This document shows positions 24,063-32,630 of a stretch of 64,000 nucleotides of DNA, in pieces. A program made the position numbers and the translations under genes. Below the pieces are notes generated by a model. That model searched no databases. It saw nothing but the letters and a program-made list of their open reading frames with translations, and was not told where the DNA came from. This DNA comes from Tamlana sp. I1 (GTDB taxonomy: Bacteria > Bacteroidota > Bacteroidia > Flavobacteriales > Flavobacteriaceae): NCBI RefSeq assembly GCF_015355625.1, contig NZ_JACLAF010000010.1, positions 124,001-188,000 on the forward strand, written 5' to 3'. The stretch's first letter is position 1. Every line of letters begins with the position of its first letter.

Positions 24063-25970
24063 TTATAAGGCATTATCTATAATATCTTGTACCACTTCTG
24101 GATTTAACAAGGTACTTGTGTCCCCTAAATTACTAACATCTTTACAAGCAATTTTTCGTAAAATACGACGCATAATTTTTCCCGAACGGGTTTTAGGTAA
24201 ACCAGAAGTAAACTGTATTTTATCTAGCTTAGCAATTGGGCCAATGTGCTCGGTAATCATTTGATTAATTTCTTTACGCACATTATTCTGGTCGCGACTT
24301 TCGCCTGTATCTTTTAAAATCACATAGCCATAAAGTGCATTGCCTTTAATATCATGGGGGAAACCTACAACAGCAGATTCTGAAACTGCAGGGTGCTCGT
24401 TAATGGCATCTTCAATTGGAGCGGTTCCTAAATTATGACCAGATACAATAATAACATCGTCTACACGTCCTGTAATTCGGTAATACCCTACCTCATCACG
24501 TAAAGCGCCATCACCAGTGAAATATTTGTTTTCGAAAGCAGAAAAATAAGTCTCTTTATAACGGGTATGGTTGCCCCAAATAGTGCGTGCCATACTTGGC
24601 CAAGGAAACTTAATACACAAACGTCCATCAACTTGATTGCCTTTTAGCTCCTCGCCGTTTTCATCCATAAGTGCTGGCTGAATCCCTATAAACGGTAATG
24701 TTGCATAAGTTGGTTTGGTTGGGGTAACGAATGGAATTGGCGAAATCATGATTCCGCCTGTTTCGGTTTGCCACCAGGTATCTACAATCGGACTATTCTT
24801 TTTACCAACATTATCATTATACCAATGCCAAGCTTCCTCATTAATTGGCTCGCCAACAGATCCTAAAACTTTCAATGACGATAAATCGTGTTTTTCAACC
24901 AAATCAACCCCTTCTTTTGCTAAAGCACGAATGGCAGTTGGCGCGGTATAAAATTGTGTGATTTTATGCTTATCGATAATCTCCCAAAAACGACCGAAAT
25001 CAGGATAACTAGGAACACCTTCAAACATTACAGAAGTCGCACCATTTGCTAGCGGACCATAAACAATGTAACTGTGTCCTGTAATCCAACCAATGTCGGC
25101 AGTACACCAATAAATATCATTTTCTCTGTATTGAAACACATTTTTAAACGTGTAAGCTGTATAAACCATATAACCGCCTGTGGTATGTACCATACCTTTA
25201 GGTTTTCCGGTAGAACCTGATGTGTATAAAATAAACAACGGATCTTCAGCATTCATAATTTCAGCTTTACATACGTCTGATGCTTCATCTAGAAGCGGTT
25301 GCAACCATTCGTCTCTTCCTTCTTTCATTGAAATATCGGAATGAATACGTTTTGCCACTAAAACAGAATTTACTCCCGGACAATCTTCCAAAGCATCATC
25401 TACAATGCCTTTTAAATCGATGGTTTTAGCTCCACGGTAGGATCCATCGCTTGTAATTACCATTTTACAATCGCTATCGTTAATTCGGGTTGATAATGCT
25501 GTAGAAGAAAATCCTGCAAAAACCACCGAATGAATTGCGCCAATTCTAGCACAGGCCAATACCGAAATTGCTAATTCAGGAATCATGGGTAAATAAATAC
25601 AAACGCGATCGCCTTTTTTAATGCCTTTAGCTTTCAAAACATTGGCGAATTTATTTACACGTGCGTATAATTGTTTGTATGTAATATGCTCTGCAGGTTC
25701 ATCGGGGCTATTGGGTTCAAAAAGAATGGCGGTTTTATCGCCTCTAGTCGATAAGTGCCTGTCTATACAATTTTCGGTAATATTAAGTTGTGCGCCTTCA
25801 AACCATTTAATTTCTGGTTTGCTAAAATCCCAACTTAAAACCTTATCCCACTTTTTACGCCACATAAAATGCTCTTCGGCAACTTCTTCCCAGAAATTTT
25901 CAGGTTCTCTAATGGATTTACGATAAACTTGGTAGTATTCTTCTAAATGTTTGATATGATAATTACTCAT
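24063..25970 (-). CDS. acs: Acetyl-CoA synthetase (acetate--CoA ligase, AMP-forming)
   Basis: This 635-residue enzyme activates acetate to acetyl-CoA through acetyl-AMP. It shows the ACS N-terminal domain, the P-loop-like adenylation motif LYTSGSTGKPKGMVHT, the WWQTETGG segment that shapes the acetate pocket, YYRITGRVDDVI and the C-terminal catalytic and acetylation site PKTRSGKIMRRILRK. The length is close to that of E. coli Acs (652). The gene stands alone, with an 800-bp upstream spacer carrying several short palindromes. It is convergent with the exonuclease gene. Confidence 0.96.
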   Translation of the reverse strand: MSNYHIKHLEEYYQVYRKSIREPENFWEEVAEEHFMWRKKWDKVLSWDFSKPEIKWFEGAQLNITENCIDRHLSTRGDKTAILFEPNSPDEPAEHITYKQLYARVNKFANVLKAKGIKKGDRVCIYLPMIPELAISVLACARIGAIHSVVFAGFSSTALSTRINDSDCKMVITSDGSYRGAKTIDLKGIVDDALEDCPGVNSVLVAKRIHSDISMKEGRDEWLQPLLDEASDVCKAEIMNAEDPLFILYTSGSTGKPKGMVHTTGGYMVYTAYTFKNVFQYRENDIYWCTADIGWITGHSYIVYGPLANGATSVMFEGVPSYPDFGRFWEIIDKHKITQFYTAPTAIRALAKEGVDLVEKHDLSSLKVLGSVGEPINEEAWHWYNDNVGKKNSPIVDTWWQTETGGIMISPIPFVTPTKPTYATLPFIGIQPALMDENGEELKGNQVDGRLCIKFPWPSMARTIWGNHTRYKETYFSAFENKYFTGDGALRDEVGYYRITGRVDDVIIVSGHNLGTAPIEDAINEHPAVSESAVVGFPHDIKGNALYGYVILKDTGESRDQNNVRKEINQMITEHIGPIAKLDKIQFTSGLPKTRSGKIMRRILRKIACKDVSNLGDTSTLLNPEVVQDIIDNAL

Positions 25971-26700
25971 AATGTCTTTTTAATTTTTATGTGAAAACAT
26001 AAATTTTAGTTTCTTAAAGTTTGGTGTTCCTAAATTATCAATTTCCTGCGAACTTTCTAAGTTTTTTCTACGGAATACACGTTTCTGTAGCTTAACCTTT
26101 GTAATTAAACTATAAAAGACTAATCGCAGCTTCTCTAACTTAGTTTTGTTAAGCAGTAAAATTATTATTGAAAATCCGGTGAATTTTGAAGTGAAGTGAA
26201 TGCCTTAACCTGAAAAGGGAAAGGCATTCATTTTACTAAATGTTATTATAAAGTTTAGTTTAGTTGGTGGTGCTTTTGTTTAATACGAGTGGTTAATTCG
26301 GCAAAAAACACCATGTATTTTCGATTATAACATCAAAAAATGACATAATTTCTGCTAATATAGTATTTAGAATGTTAAAACCAATTATTTTTTTCAATAA
26401 TGCTATTTTCTGTTGAAAAAAAATTGAGATATGTTTGGATGCTGAAAGGTTTTATGGAAGTGGTACGGCGGTTTCGACAAGCTCAACCTGACAACTAGAT
26501 AACTTCAAAATTTATAACTCCTATTTATATTTTGTTTTAAAAGAACTTCTGCTTCACTTCTTGACTATTAAAATTAATGTATTTAGAGTGTTACGTACAA
26601 CTATCGAGAATTGATGGGTTTTCACAGATATAAATACAACACCATTTAAATATTGCCTTTTCCCCTACTTTGAAGCACTAATATCTTTATTTTAAGCACT
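25971..26700. other. Long intergenic spacer upstream of acs with short palindromes, no gene seen
   Basis: No credible reading frame is present. The spacer holds a perfect 9-bp inverted repeat GAATGCCTT/AAGGCATTC at 26198-26229, which could be in a long acs leader, and the sequence TTTCGACAAGCTCAACCTGA near 26474-26493, which matches the inner part of the palindromic elements at 32466 and 46691. The remainder is AT-rich and shows nothing I can name. Confidence 0.6.
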
Positions 26701-26730
26701 AAAAAAGCCTCTCGATTACACGAGAGGCTT
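26701..26730 (-). terminator. Rho-independent terminator of rpsA
   Basis: AAGCCTCTCG and CGAGAGGCTT form a perfect 10-bp stem with a 6-nt loop, followed on the minus strand by TTTTTT. It lies about 45 nt beyond the rpsA stop. Confidence 0.85.
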
Positions 26731-26747
26731 TAGATTATGTATGAATA

Positions 26748-26769
26748 AGATTCCTGTTTACACAGGAAT
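26748..26769. repeat. Short palindromic repeat, copy B (shared with 720-740)
   Basis: ATTCCTGT and ACAGGAAT, perfect 8-bp arms around TTAC. Twenty bases (AGATTCCTGTTTACACAGGA) are identical to 720-739. It sits between the rpsA stop and its terminator. Confidence 0.65.
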
Positions 26770-26775
26770 TAGCAA

Positions 26776-28608
26776 TTATGCTTTCCCGTCCATTTTATCT
26801 TTAAGCGCTTGTAAAGCGTCGTTAGCATCACCTAAAGTTGGTTTTGCTTCGGCAGCAGCACTAGCAGCTTTCTTAACAGCAGCTTTTACGTTTGCAACTT
26901 CTTCAGCTTTAAAAATGGCTGTATGAGACGCTACTACACGTTTAAACTCTTTGTTAAATTCGATAATTTTGAATTCAGCAGATTCACCTTTCTTAAGTTT
27001 GCTTCCATCTTCTTTCTCTAAGTGACGTGCTGGTACAAATGCAACGATATCTTCGTTAAATTCGATAGTAGCACCTTTGTCAACGATTTCAGAAATTTCA
27101 GCAGTATGAACTGTTCCTAAAGCGAACTCAGTTTCATACTTATCCCAAGGGTTAACTGTTGTTTGTTTGTGACCTAAAGATAATTTACGTCCTTCAACAT
27201 CTAATTCTAATACCACAACATCTAATTTATCGCCTACAGCGCAGAATTCAGATGGGTGCTTAATTTTCTTAGTCCAAGATAAATCAGAGATGTAAATTAA
27301 TCCGTCGATACCTTCTTCTAATTCAACAAAAACACCAAAGTTTGTAAAGTTACGTACAATACCAGTGTGTTTAGAACCTACAGGATATTTTCCAGTAATA
27401 TCAGTCCATGGATCAGCAGTTAATTGCTTAATACCAAGAGACATTTTACGATCTTCTCTATCTAAAGTTAAGATTACTGCTTCAACTTCATCACCTACAG
27501 AAACGAAATCTTGAGCAGAACGTAAATGTGTAGACCAAGACATTTCAGAAACGTGAATTAATCCTTCAACACCATCAGCAACCTCGATAAATGCACCGTA
27601 ATCAGCGATTACAACTACTTTACCTTTTACTTTATCTCCTACTTTTACAGTATCAGCTAAAGCTTCCCATGGGTGTTTAGATAATTGTTTAAGACCTAAT
27701 TGGATTCTTGATTTGTTTTCATCAAAATCAAGGATTACAACATTTAATTTTTGATCTAACTCAACAATCTCATTTGGATGGTTGATTCTAGACCAAGATA
27801 AATCTGTAATATGAACTAATCCGTCAACTCCACCAAGATCGATGAATACACCGTAAGAAGTAATGTTTTTAACAACACCTTCTAATACTTGACCTTTTTC
27901 TAATTGACCAATAATTTCTTTCTTTTGTTCTTCAATATCAGCCTCGATAAGTGCTTTATGAGAAACAACAACGTTTTTAAATTCGTGGTTGATTTTAACA
28001 ACTTTGAATTCCATTGTTTTATTTACGTACTGGTCGTAATCTCTAATTGGTTTCACGTCAATTTGAGAACCTGGTAAGAATGCTTCAATTCCGAAAACAT
28101 CTACAATCATACCACCTTTAGTTCTGCATTTAACAAAACCATTAACGATTTCACCTGATTCATGAGCCGCGTTAACACGATCCCATGCTTTAATTACACG
28201 TGCTTTTCTGTGAGATAATACTAATTGACCTGTTGCGTCTTCACGAACATCAATTAATACTTCTACTTTATCACCAACTGCTAAGTTAGGATTGTAACGA
28301 AATTCGTTTAAAGAAATAACACCTTCAGACTTTGCGTTGATGTCGATAATAGCATCACGATCTGTAATATGTACTACAGTTCCTTCTACAACTTCGTCAT
28401 CTAAAGTGTCAACGAAATTTTCAGCTACTAATTTTTCAAATTCTTTTAATTGTAAATCATCAACTTCATCAATACCTTCTTGGTAGTTGTGCCAGTTGAA
28501 TTCTTTTAAGAATTTTTCAGGGTTTGCTTTAGCTTCAGATACTTGTGGAGCTTCTACAGTTTTTGCTTCAGTTGCCTCAACTTCAGCTTGTTTTGCGTTT
28601 TCCGCCAT
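26776..28608 (-). CDS. rpsA: 30S ribosomal protein S1
   Basis: This 610-residue protein carries six S1/OB-fold RNA-binding repeats, each marked by a VxGxVxxIxxxGxFVxLGGxxGLxHxSDLSW pattern (for example SYGVFIDLGGVDGLVHITDL and NFGVFVELEEGIDGLIYISD). S1 binds mRNA and helps start translation, which matters in Bacteroidota because their leaders rarely have a Shine-Dalgarno sequence. The N-terminal 60 residues are acidic and Ala-rich, as usual in this phylum, and the tail is Ala/Lys-rich. The gene is monocistronic, with a structured leader of about 150 nt and a clear terminator. Confidence 0.97.
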   Translation of the reverse strand: MAENAKQAEVEATEAKTVEAPQVSEAKANPEKFLKEFNWHNYQEGIDEVDDLQLKEFEKLVAENFVDTLDDEVVEGTVVHITDRDAIIDINAKSEGVISLNEFRYNPNLAVGDKVEVLIDVREDATGQLVLSHRKARVIKAWDRVNAAHESGEIVNGFVKCRTKGGMIVDVFGIEAFLPGSQIDVKPIRDYDQYVNKTMEFKVVKINHEFKNVVVSHKALIEADIEEQKKEIIGQLEKGQVLEGVVKNITSYGVFIDLGGVDGLVHITDLSWSRINHPNEIVELDQKLNVVILDFDENKSRIQLGLKQLSKHPWEALADTVKVGDKVKGKVVVIADYGAFIEVADGVEGLIHVSEMSWSTHLRSAQDFVSVGDEVEAVILTLDREDRKMSLGIKQLTADPWTDITGKYPVGSKHTGIVRNFTNFGVFVELEEGIDGLIYISDLSWTKKIKHPSEFCAVGDKLDVVVLELDVEGRKLSLGHKQTTVNPWDKYETEFALGTVHTAEISEIVDKGATIEFNEDIVAFVPARHLEKEDGSKLKKGESAEFKIIEFNKEFKRVVASHTAIFKAEEVANVKAAVKKAASAAAEAKPTLGDANDALQALKDKMDGKA

Positions 28609-28687
28609 TTTAATGTGTGATAATGTAATTTTATGATTTACAACAAATTACATTATGTTTTGTATTCTGTATGTTTTGGAAGATTTA

Positions 28688-28755
28688 AGCGAATAACACA
28701 CAGAAGTGTTATATAAATTTTAGTTTCATTCCTTTTATCTTTCCACCGATTCGCT
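28688..28755 (-). promoter_or_regulatory. Structured 5' leader of rpsA, candidate autoregulatory element
   Basis: In the rpsA leader AGCGAAT and ATTCGCT (28688-28694 and 28749-28755) can pair and enclose about 54 nt. ATAACAC and GTGTTAT (28693-28712) form a tight hairpin that shares two or three bases with the outer stem, so the two structures partly exclude each other. This is what a switch controlling translation or transcription could look like; S1 autocontrol is known in E. coli, but I know of no described leader in Bacteroidota. Confidence 0.4.
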
Positions 28756-28765
28756 AAAAGGAGTG

Positions 28766-28773
28766 CAAAAATA
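28766..28773 (-). promoter_or_regulatory. -7 promoter element of rpsA
   Basis: On the minus strand TATTTTTG fully matches TAnnTTTG. It would start transcription near 28760 and give a leader of about 150 nt. No -33 TTG is obvious. Confidence 0.4.
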
Positions 28774-28954
28774 CATAATATTGAGCTAAATACCTAGAAA
28801 TGAGAAAATAAATTATAGTTGAACTGAAATGGTTTGAAAACAACCAAAATACCTCATAATTTCTCGTTTAAATTGTATCCTTTATATCTGATTATTTTCT
28901 TACCTTGTTGTACTTGAAAACAAATTTTTAACTTATTACAATAATTAATTAATC

Positions 28955-29335
28955 ATGACAACAAAAGAAAAATACCAACCCGTACTAGATTTAGGTGAAT
29001 CGTTACACATTAAAAATGGAGACGTAGTTGAAGACGCAGGCGTTTTAAAAGTTAAAGGTGAAGCTGCAACGCAATATGAAAAAAACTTATTATGGGATAA
29101 AATAAAAGCCATTGGTGGTGAAAACCCAGCAGATATTAAAGCTAATATTACGGTTGCAGACACTAGCGTTTATCACAGGCATGTGGTTAAAAGCGGTGAA
29201 ACTTTAGGGAAAATTGCTGTGCAGTATTATGGGAAAGCTTCAAAATACCAAGACATCTTTAAAGCAAACTCTGATATTTTAAAAAATCCAGATTTAATTC
29301 ATCCTGGTCAGGAATTAATTATTCCTAATTTGTAA
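28955..29335 (+). CDS. LysM-domain protein of the Kbp/YgaU type
   Basis: This 126-residue protein has no signal peptide. Residues about 10-70 look like a BON-type domain (KNGDVVEDAGVLKVKGEA), and residues 75-124 are a LysM domain (HVVKSGETLGKIAVQYYGKA through PGQELIIP). The layout matches E. coli Kbp (YgaU), a cytoplasmic K+-binding sensor, rather than an exported peptidoglycan-binding protein. That function is by analogy. The gene diverges from rpsA and ends in a strong terminator. Confidence 0.88.
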   Translation: MTTKEKYQPVLDLGESLHIKNGDVVEDAGVLKVKGEAATQYEKNLLWDKIKAIGGENPADIKANITVADTSVYHRHVVKSGETLGKIAVQYYGKASKYQDIFKANSDILKNPDLIHPGQELIIPNL

Positions 29336-29360
29336 CATCACAAATTTACAAGCTATATAA

Positions 29361-29397
29361 AACGAATCTTTAAATGTTTAAAGGTTCGTTTTTTTTT
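29361..29397 (+). terminator. Terminator of the LysM gene
   Basis: ACGAATCTTTAAA pairs with TTTAAAGGTTCGT (one G-T pair) around a short TG loop and is followed by about ten T. It begins 26 nt after the stop. Confidence 0.8.
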
Positions 29398-29399
29398 GT

Positions 29400-29495
29400 T
29401 GTAACACGAAGATTCTCAGAGAACGTACAGAGTTACACAAAGTATTATCCATCTGCGAGACTCGGTGAAAGCTCTGTGATACTCTACGTAACAAC
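29400..29495. repeat. Degenerate ACAGAG-type intergenic repeat
   Basis: Short related units such as TACAGAGTTACACAAAG and GCTCTGTGATACTCT follow each other. The same family appears inverted at 61560-61660 (CTCTGTGCAACTTTGTG, GAGACTCGCAGAG). It lies in the convergent gap between the LysM gene and cmk. Confidence 0.55.
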
Positions 29496-29498
29496 AGA

Positions 29499-30182
29499 TT
29501 ACAATTTAGCCTCCACTAAGGCAAGTAACTTCTCAAATTGCTCATCTCTTGATAAATTTGAATTATCAAATTCAATAGCATCTTCAGCCATTACCAAAGG
29601 GGAATCTTCTCGTGTAGTATCTAAGTGATCGCGTTCTTGAACATTTTTAAGAACAGCTTCAAAAGTTACTTGATCACCTTTATCAACAAGTTCATTATAA
29701 CGTCTTTCCGCTCTAGTTTCTGCGGAAGCAGTCATAAATATTTTAAGTTCGGCATTCGGAAAAACGACGGTTCCTATATCGCGACCGTCCATAACTACCG
29801 CTTTATTTTTTCCTAATTTTTGCTGCTGTTCTACTAATTTTTTACGCACTTCGGAAACCGATGCCACCGTACTTACAAAAGCAGAAACTTCTAAGGTTCT
29901 TATGTCTTTTTCAATATTTTCATCATTTAAATAAACTTCAGCAAAACCTAAAGCTTCATTAAATTTAAAAGTAATTTCGATATTTGGAAGTTGAGAAATT
30001 AATTCTTCAACATTAAAATTTTCTTTATCAATCAAACCATTTTGCATCGCATAAAATGCAACAGCACGATACATAGCGCCCGTATCAACATAAACATAAC
30101 CCAAATGTTTGGCTAATTGTTTTGCGACTGTACTTTTTCCTGTTGACGAAAACCCGTCTATGGCAATGGTGATTTTTTTCAT
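29499..30182 (-). CDS. cmk: (d)CMP kinase
   Basis: This 227-residue enzyme phosphorylates CMP and dCMP using ATP. The P-loop GFSSTGKST (residues 10-18), the substrate segment YVDTGAMYRAVAFYA, the VVMDGRDIGTVVFP motif that binds cytidylate, and the lid with TRAERRYNEL are all present. The length is normal. It follows porQ on the same strand, a pairing I recall from many Bacteroidota, but here the two are separated by 247 bp that include 14 perfect octamer repeats. Confidence 0.95.
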   Translation of the reverse strand: MKKITIAIDGFSSTGKSTVAKQLAKHLGYVYVDTGAMYRAVAFYAMQNGLIDKENFNVEELISQLPNIEITFKFNEALGFAEVYLNDENIEKDIRTLEVSAFVSTVASVSEVRKKLVEQQQKLGKNKAVVMDGRDIGTVVFPNAELKIFMTASAETRAERRYNELVDKGDQVTFEAVLKNVQERDHLDTTREDSPLVMAEDAIEFDNSNLSRDEQFEKLLALVEAKL

Positions 30183-30238
30183 TAAAATGTGTTGTGAGGT
30201 TTAAAAGTTATGAAGTTATAGAGTTATATGGTTATAGA

Positions 30239-30350
30239 GTTTCTAAGTTTCTAAGTTTCTAAGTTTCTAAGTTTCTAAGTTTCTAAGTTTCTAAGTTTCT
30301 AAGTTTCTAAGTTTCTAAGTTTCTAAGTTTCTAAGTTTCTAAGTTTCTAA
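30239..30350. repeat. Perfect tandem octamer array, (GTTTCTAA) x 14
   Basis: The 112 bp at 30239-30350 are 14 uninterrupted copies of GTTTCTAA. Flanks hold diverged forms (GGTTATAGA). The array lies in the porQ-cmk spacer. Perfect short arrays of this kind gain and lose units readily, so the copy number is expected to vary between strains. Confidence 0.97.
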
Positions 30351-30429
30351 GTGAAAGTTCTAAAAACTAAATTGTATTCAAGGATTTTTTGATAAAACTT
30401 ATTCATAACTTATAACTTTAAGTACTTTT

Positions 30430-31449
30430 CTATTGTAAATCTATTTGCAAACCAAAAAAGTTTGAATTTGCGGCGCTTGTATATTTAGCATAGGTATAAC
30501 TAAAGCGCATTTTATTCATTTTAATGGAAAGCCCTGCGGAAAGTCCTGAAAAATTACGTTGATCTACTATTCGCAATTCCTCTCCCCTTCTAAAGTTATA
30601 ACCCAAACGAATGTTGAAGCCGCTATCTGGAAATAATTCAACTCCTACGATGGTATGACGAATCACCTGCCCTAAAAACCCAACCTTTTCGGAAGTTTCA
30701 TTACCTTCTAAATCGCTTGTTGTTCTTGCTGGATTAGGCGAAGAAATTGGCCATTTTTGCAAATTTTCTAATGTAACATGCCAACGAATGGGAACATTTT
30801 CTAGTTTTTGAGAAACCCCTAATGCCATTTCGAAAGGCAAACGCTCGTAAACATCGGCGTAGGTTGTTATTTGTGTTCCTAGGTTTCTAATTACGAATGC
30901 GGCATTTAAATCCATGTCTTCATTAATATAGATAAGTCCCATGTCGACTGCCACTCCAAAAGAATTATACTGTTCTAATTTTGAAGAAATCAACTTAGCA
31001 TTCGTTCCGAAATAAAAATCGGAGCGCCCCAATTGAAGCGCATAACCTAAAGATAAAGCGGTTTCGTTTCCTGAAAAGGTTCCTGTAGAATTTCCATCTT
31101 CATCATAACCATCAAAAGTACCGTAATTAATATAAGTTACACCTGCATGAAAAGTTTGTGTTCGTCTATCGAAAGTATATGCATAAGCAGCAGTACCGTA
31201 ACTAATTCCGCCTAAATAACTGGTGTAATTTACTGCTAATTGATTATCCATTTCAACATTAATAGTTGCTGGATTAAAAAATGGCTGTGTAACATCGTAA
31301 TCGACATTTGTTAGCACTTTACCCCCTAATGCCGCCTGACGTGGTGAAGACACCAAGTTTAGGAATTGGTACGTAGATTCGCCTCCAACTTGAGCTGTTG
31401 CAGAAACACCAATGAGCAAACAAAAAAACGGGATAATTTTTTTTAGCAT
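30430..31449 (-). CDS. porQ: Type IX secretion system protein PorQ
   Basis: This 339-residue protein has a signal peptide ending ATAQ (residue 19) and the conserved PorQ opening GGESTYQFLNLVSSPRQAAL followed by GGKVLTNVDYDVTQPFFNPA. It is an outer membrane beta-barrel related to PorV. PorQ belongs to the cell-surface attachment complex (PorU, PorV, PorQ, PorZ) that takes cargo from the type IX translocon, cuts the C-terminal signal and anchors it. With gldF and gldG elsewhere in the window it points to a gliding or T9SS-using bacterium. cmk lies downstream on the same strand. Confidence 0.92.
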   Translation of the reverse strand: MLKKIIPFFCLLIGVSATAQVGGESTYQFLNLVSSPRQAALGGKVLTNVDYDVTQPFFNPATINVEMDNQLAVNYTSYLGGISYGTAAYAYTFDRRTQTFHAGVTYINYGTFDGYDEDGNSTGTFSGNETALSLGYALQLGRSDFYFGTNAKLISSKLEQYNSFGVAVDMGLIYINEDMDLNAAFVIRNLGTQITTYADVYERLPFEMALGVSQKLENVPIRWHVTLENLQKWPISSPNPARTTSDLEGNETSEKVGFLGQVIRHTIVGVELFPDSGFNIRLGYNFRRGEELRIVDQRNFSGLSAGLSIKMNKMRFSYTYAKYTSAANSNFFGLQIDLQ

Positions 31450-31550
31450 ATTTAGGATACAAAGGAAATAAAAAATTTCTTCAAAATCTTAATATAATTC
31501 AGTTGAATTGACTTGTAAATACATTCAAATTAAATTTTTTATTTAAAACC

Positions 31551-31572
31551 CTGCTTTCGCAAGAATGACAAC
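31551..31572. repeat. Remnant of a CCTGCTTTCGCAGGAATGAC-type intergenic repeat
   Basis: CCTGCTTTCGCAAGAATGAC resembles a short palindromic sequence I remember from many Bacteroidota intergenic regions, with one base disrupting the dyad. It lies in the 227-bp gap upstream of porQ, which otherwise shows nothing. Confidence 0.4.
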
Positions 31573-31676
31573 CGTAAAATAAACCCATTTAAAGTTATTG
31601 TTTAGGAAGTCAGTCTTAAAACGACAGCATGTATCATTTATTTTAAATAAACATAAGTTCTAATCCGTTTTTATAC

Positions 31677-32285
31677 TCATGGTTTAGTCTCTATCGTTCT
31701 AAAAGTTAAATTAATTCTAGGACTTATTACTTTTTTGGTTGGAGGTAAACGGTGTAGCCAATTGGTTTGTGTGCTGCCTTTCATAACCAATAAACTTCCT
31801 TTTTCTAAAATAACCGAAACCGTTTGTTTAATTTCTTTATGTTTAAACATGAATTTACGTTCTGCTCCAAAACTTAAGGAAGCAATTGCTCCATTTTTTT
31901 TCAAATCTTTTTCACCATCACTATGCCAAGCCATCCCCTCTGCGCCACTGTGATAAAGATTTAGTAAGCAAGAATTAAACGTTTCACCTGTTTTATGTTC
32001 TATAAGGGCCTTTAGCTCCAAAAGTTCTGGTGTCCATGGTAAAGCCGATTTTGTAGTTTTAGAATAAGTATAATCAAAGGGTTTATCGCCATACCAAGCT
32101 ACTTTTCGTTTGGTAACAATTAGTTTTCCAAAAATGATGGCTTTGTCGTTTTCCCATTGAATATCATGTAATAATTGCTCGAAATAATGCTGTGATTTTT
32201 CTAAATTCATCACAGGACCATAATAATTTACTTCGCCATCAAAAGGTAGAATATTGGGGTTTGGTATATTATTAAATAAGTCCAT
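31677..32285 (-). CDS. AlkB-like 2-oxoglutarate/Fe(II)-dependent dioxygenase
   Basis: This 202-residue protein matches the AlkB family that removes alkyl groups from N1-methyladenine and N3-methylcytosine in DNA or RNA. The Fe(II) ligands are H121 and D123 (WHSDGE) and H178 (WLHRLP); the 2-oxoglutarate contact is the Arg in SPRINLTFR (R190/R196). The PYGxxxY-like substrate loop NLYHSGAEGMAW precedes the HxD. It is a monocistronic gene with the 129-bp palindromic element about 180 bp upstream of its start. Confidence 0.93.
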   Translation of the reverse strand: MDLFNNIPNPNILPFDGEVNYYGPVMNLEKSQHYFEQLLHDIQWENDKAIIFGKLIVTKRKVAWYGDKPFDYTYSKTTKSALPWTPELLELKALIEHKTGETFNSCLLNLYHSGAEGMAWHSDGEKDLKKNGAIASLSFGAERKFMFKHKEIKQTVSVILEKGSLLVMKGSTQTNWLHRLPPTKKVISPRINLTFRTIETKP

Positions 32286-32465
32286 GTATAAAATTTGAGC
32301 TATTTACAAATATCCAAAAAGTTATAAATCTTAGGTTATGAAAACACTTAAAAATTCAAGAAAAAAAACCTCAAAATACAATTATAAAAGTGAGAAAGAG
32401 AAACTAAAAGCAACCTAAAAACAGGATACAGTACTAAGCTTTATATGTCTATTGATTAAACAAAA

Positions 32466-32594
32466 AAGAGGCTATCTGAAAAGTATCCTTGATGTCATTT
32501 TCAGCTTGTCGAAATATTTTTAATTGATTGCTAAACAATAGCGGTTTCGATATGCTGAAAAATCAAACTTAATTTACTTTTAAGATGGCCTCTT
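32466..32594. repeat. MITE-like palindromic element, copy 1
   Basis: AAGAGGCTATCTGAAAAGT at the left end is matched by the inverted ACTTTTAAGATGGCCTCTT at the right end. A 129-bp interior with a second inverted repeat (AGCTTGTCGAAAT and GGTTTCGATATGCT) carries no frame. The element at 46691-46826 is the same sequence in the opposite orientation, with roughly 80 percent of positions alike by eye. It lies between purC and the AlkB-like gene. Confidence 0.85.
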
Positions 32595-32630
32595 ATTCTA
32601 TAAATTTAGAACAATAAACGCGCTAAACGC

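Noticed and set aside
30239-30350. Octamer array as a CRISPR locus
   Set aside because: Units are 8 bp with no spacers between them, so it is a simple tandem repeat.
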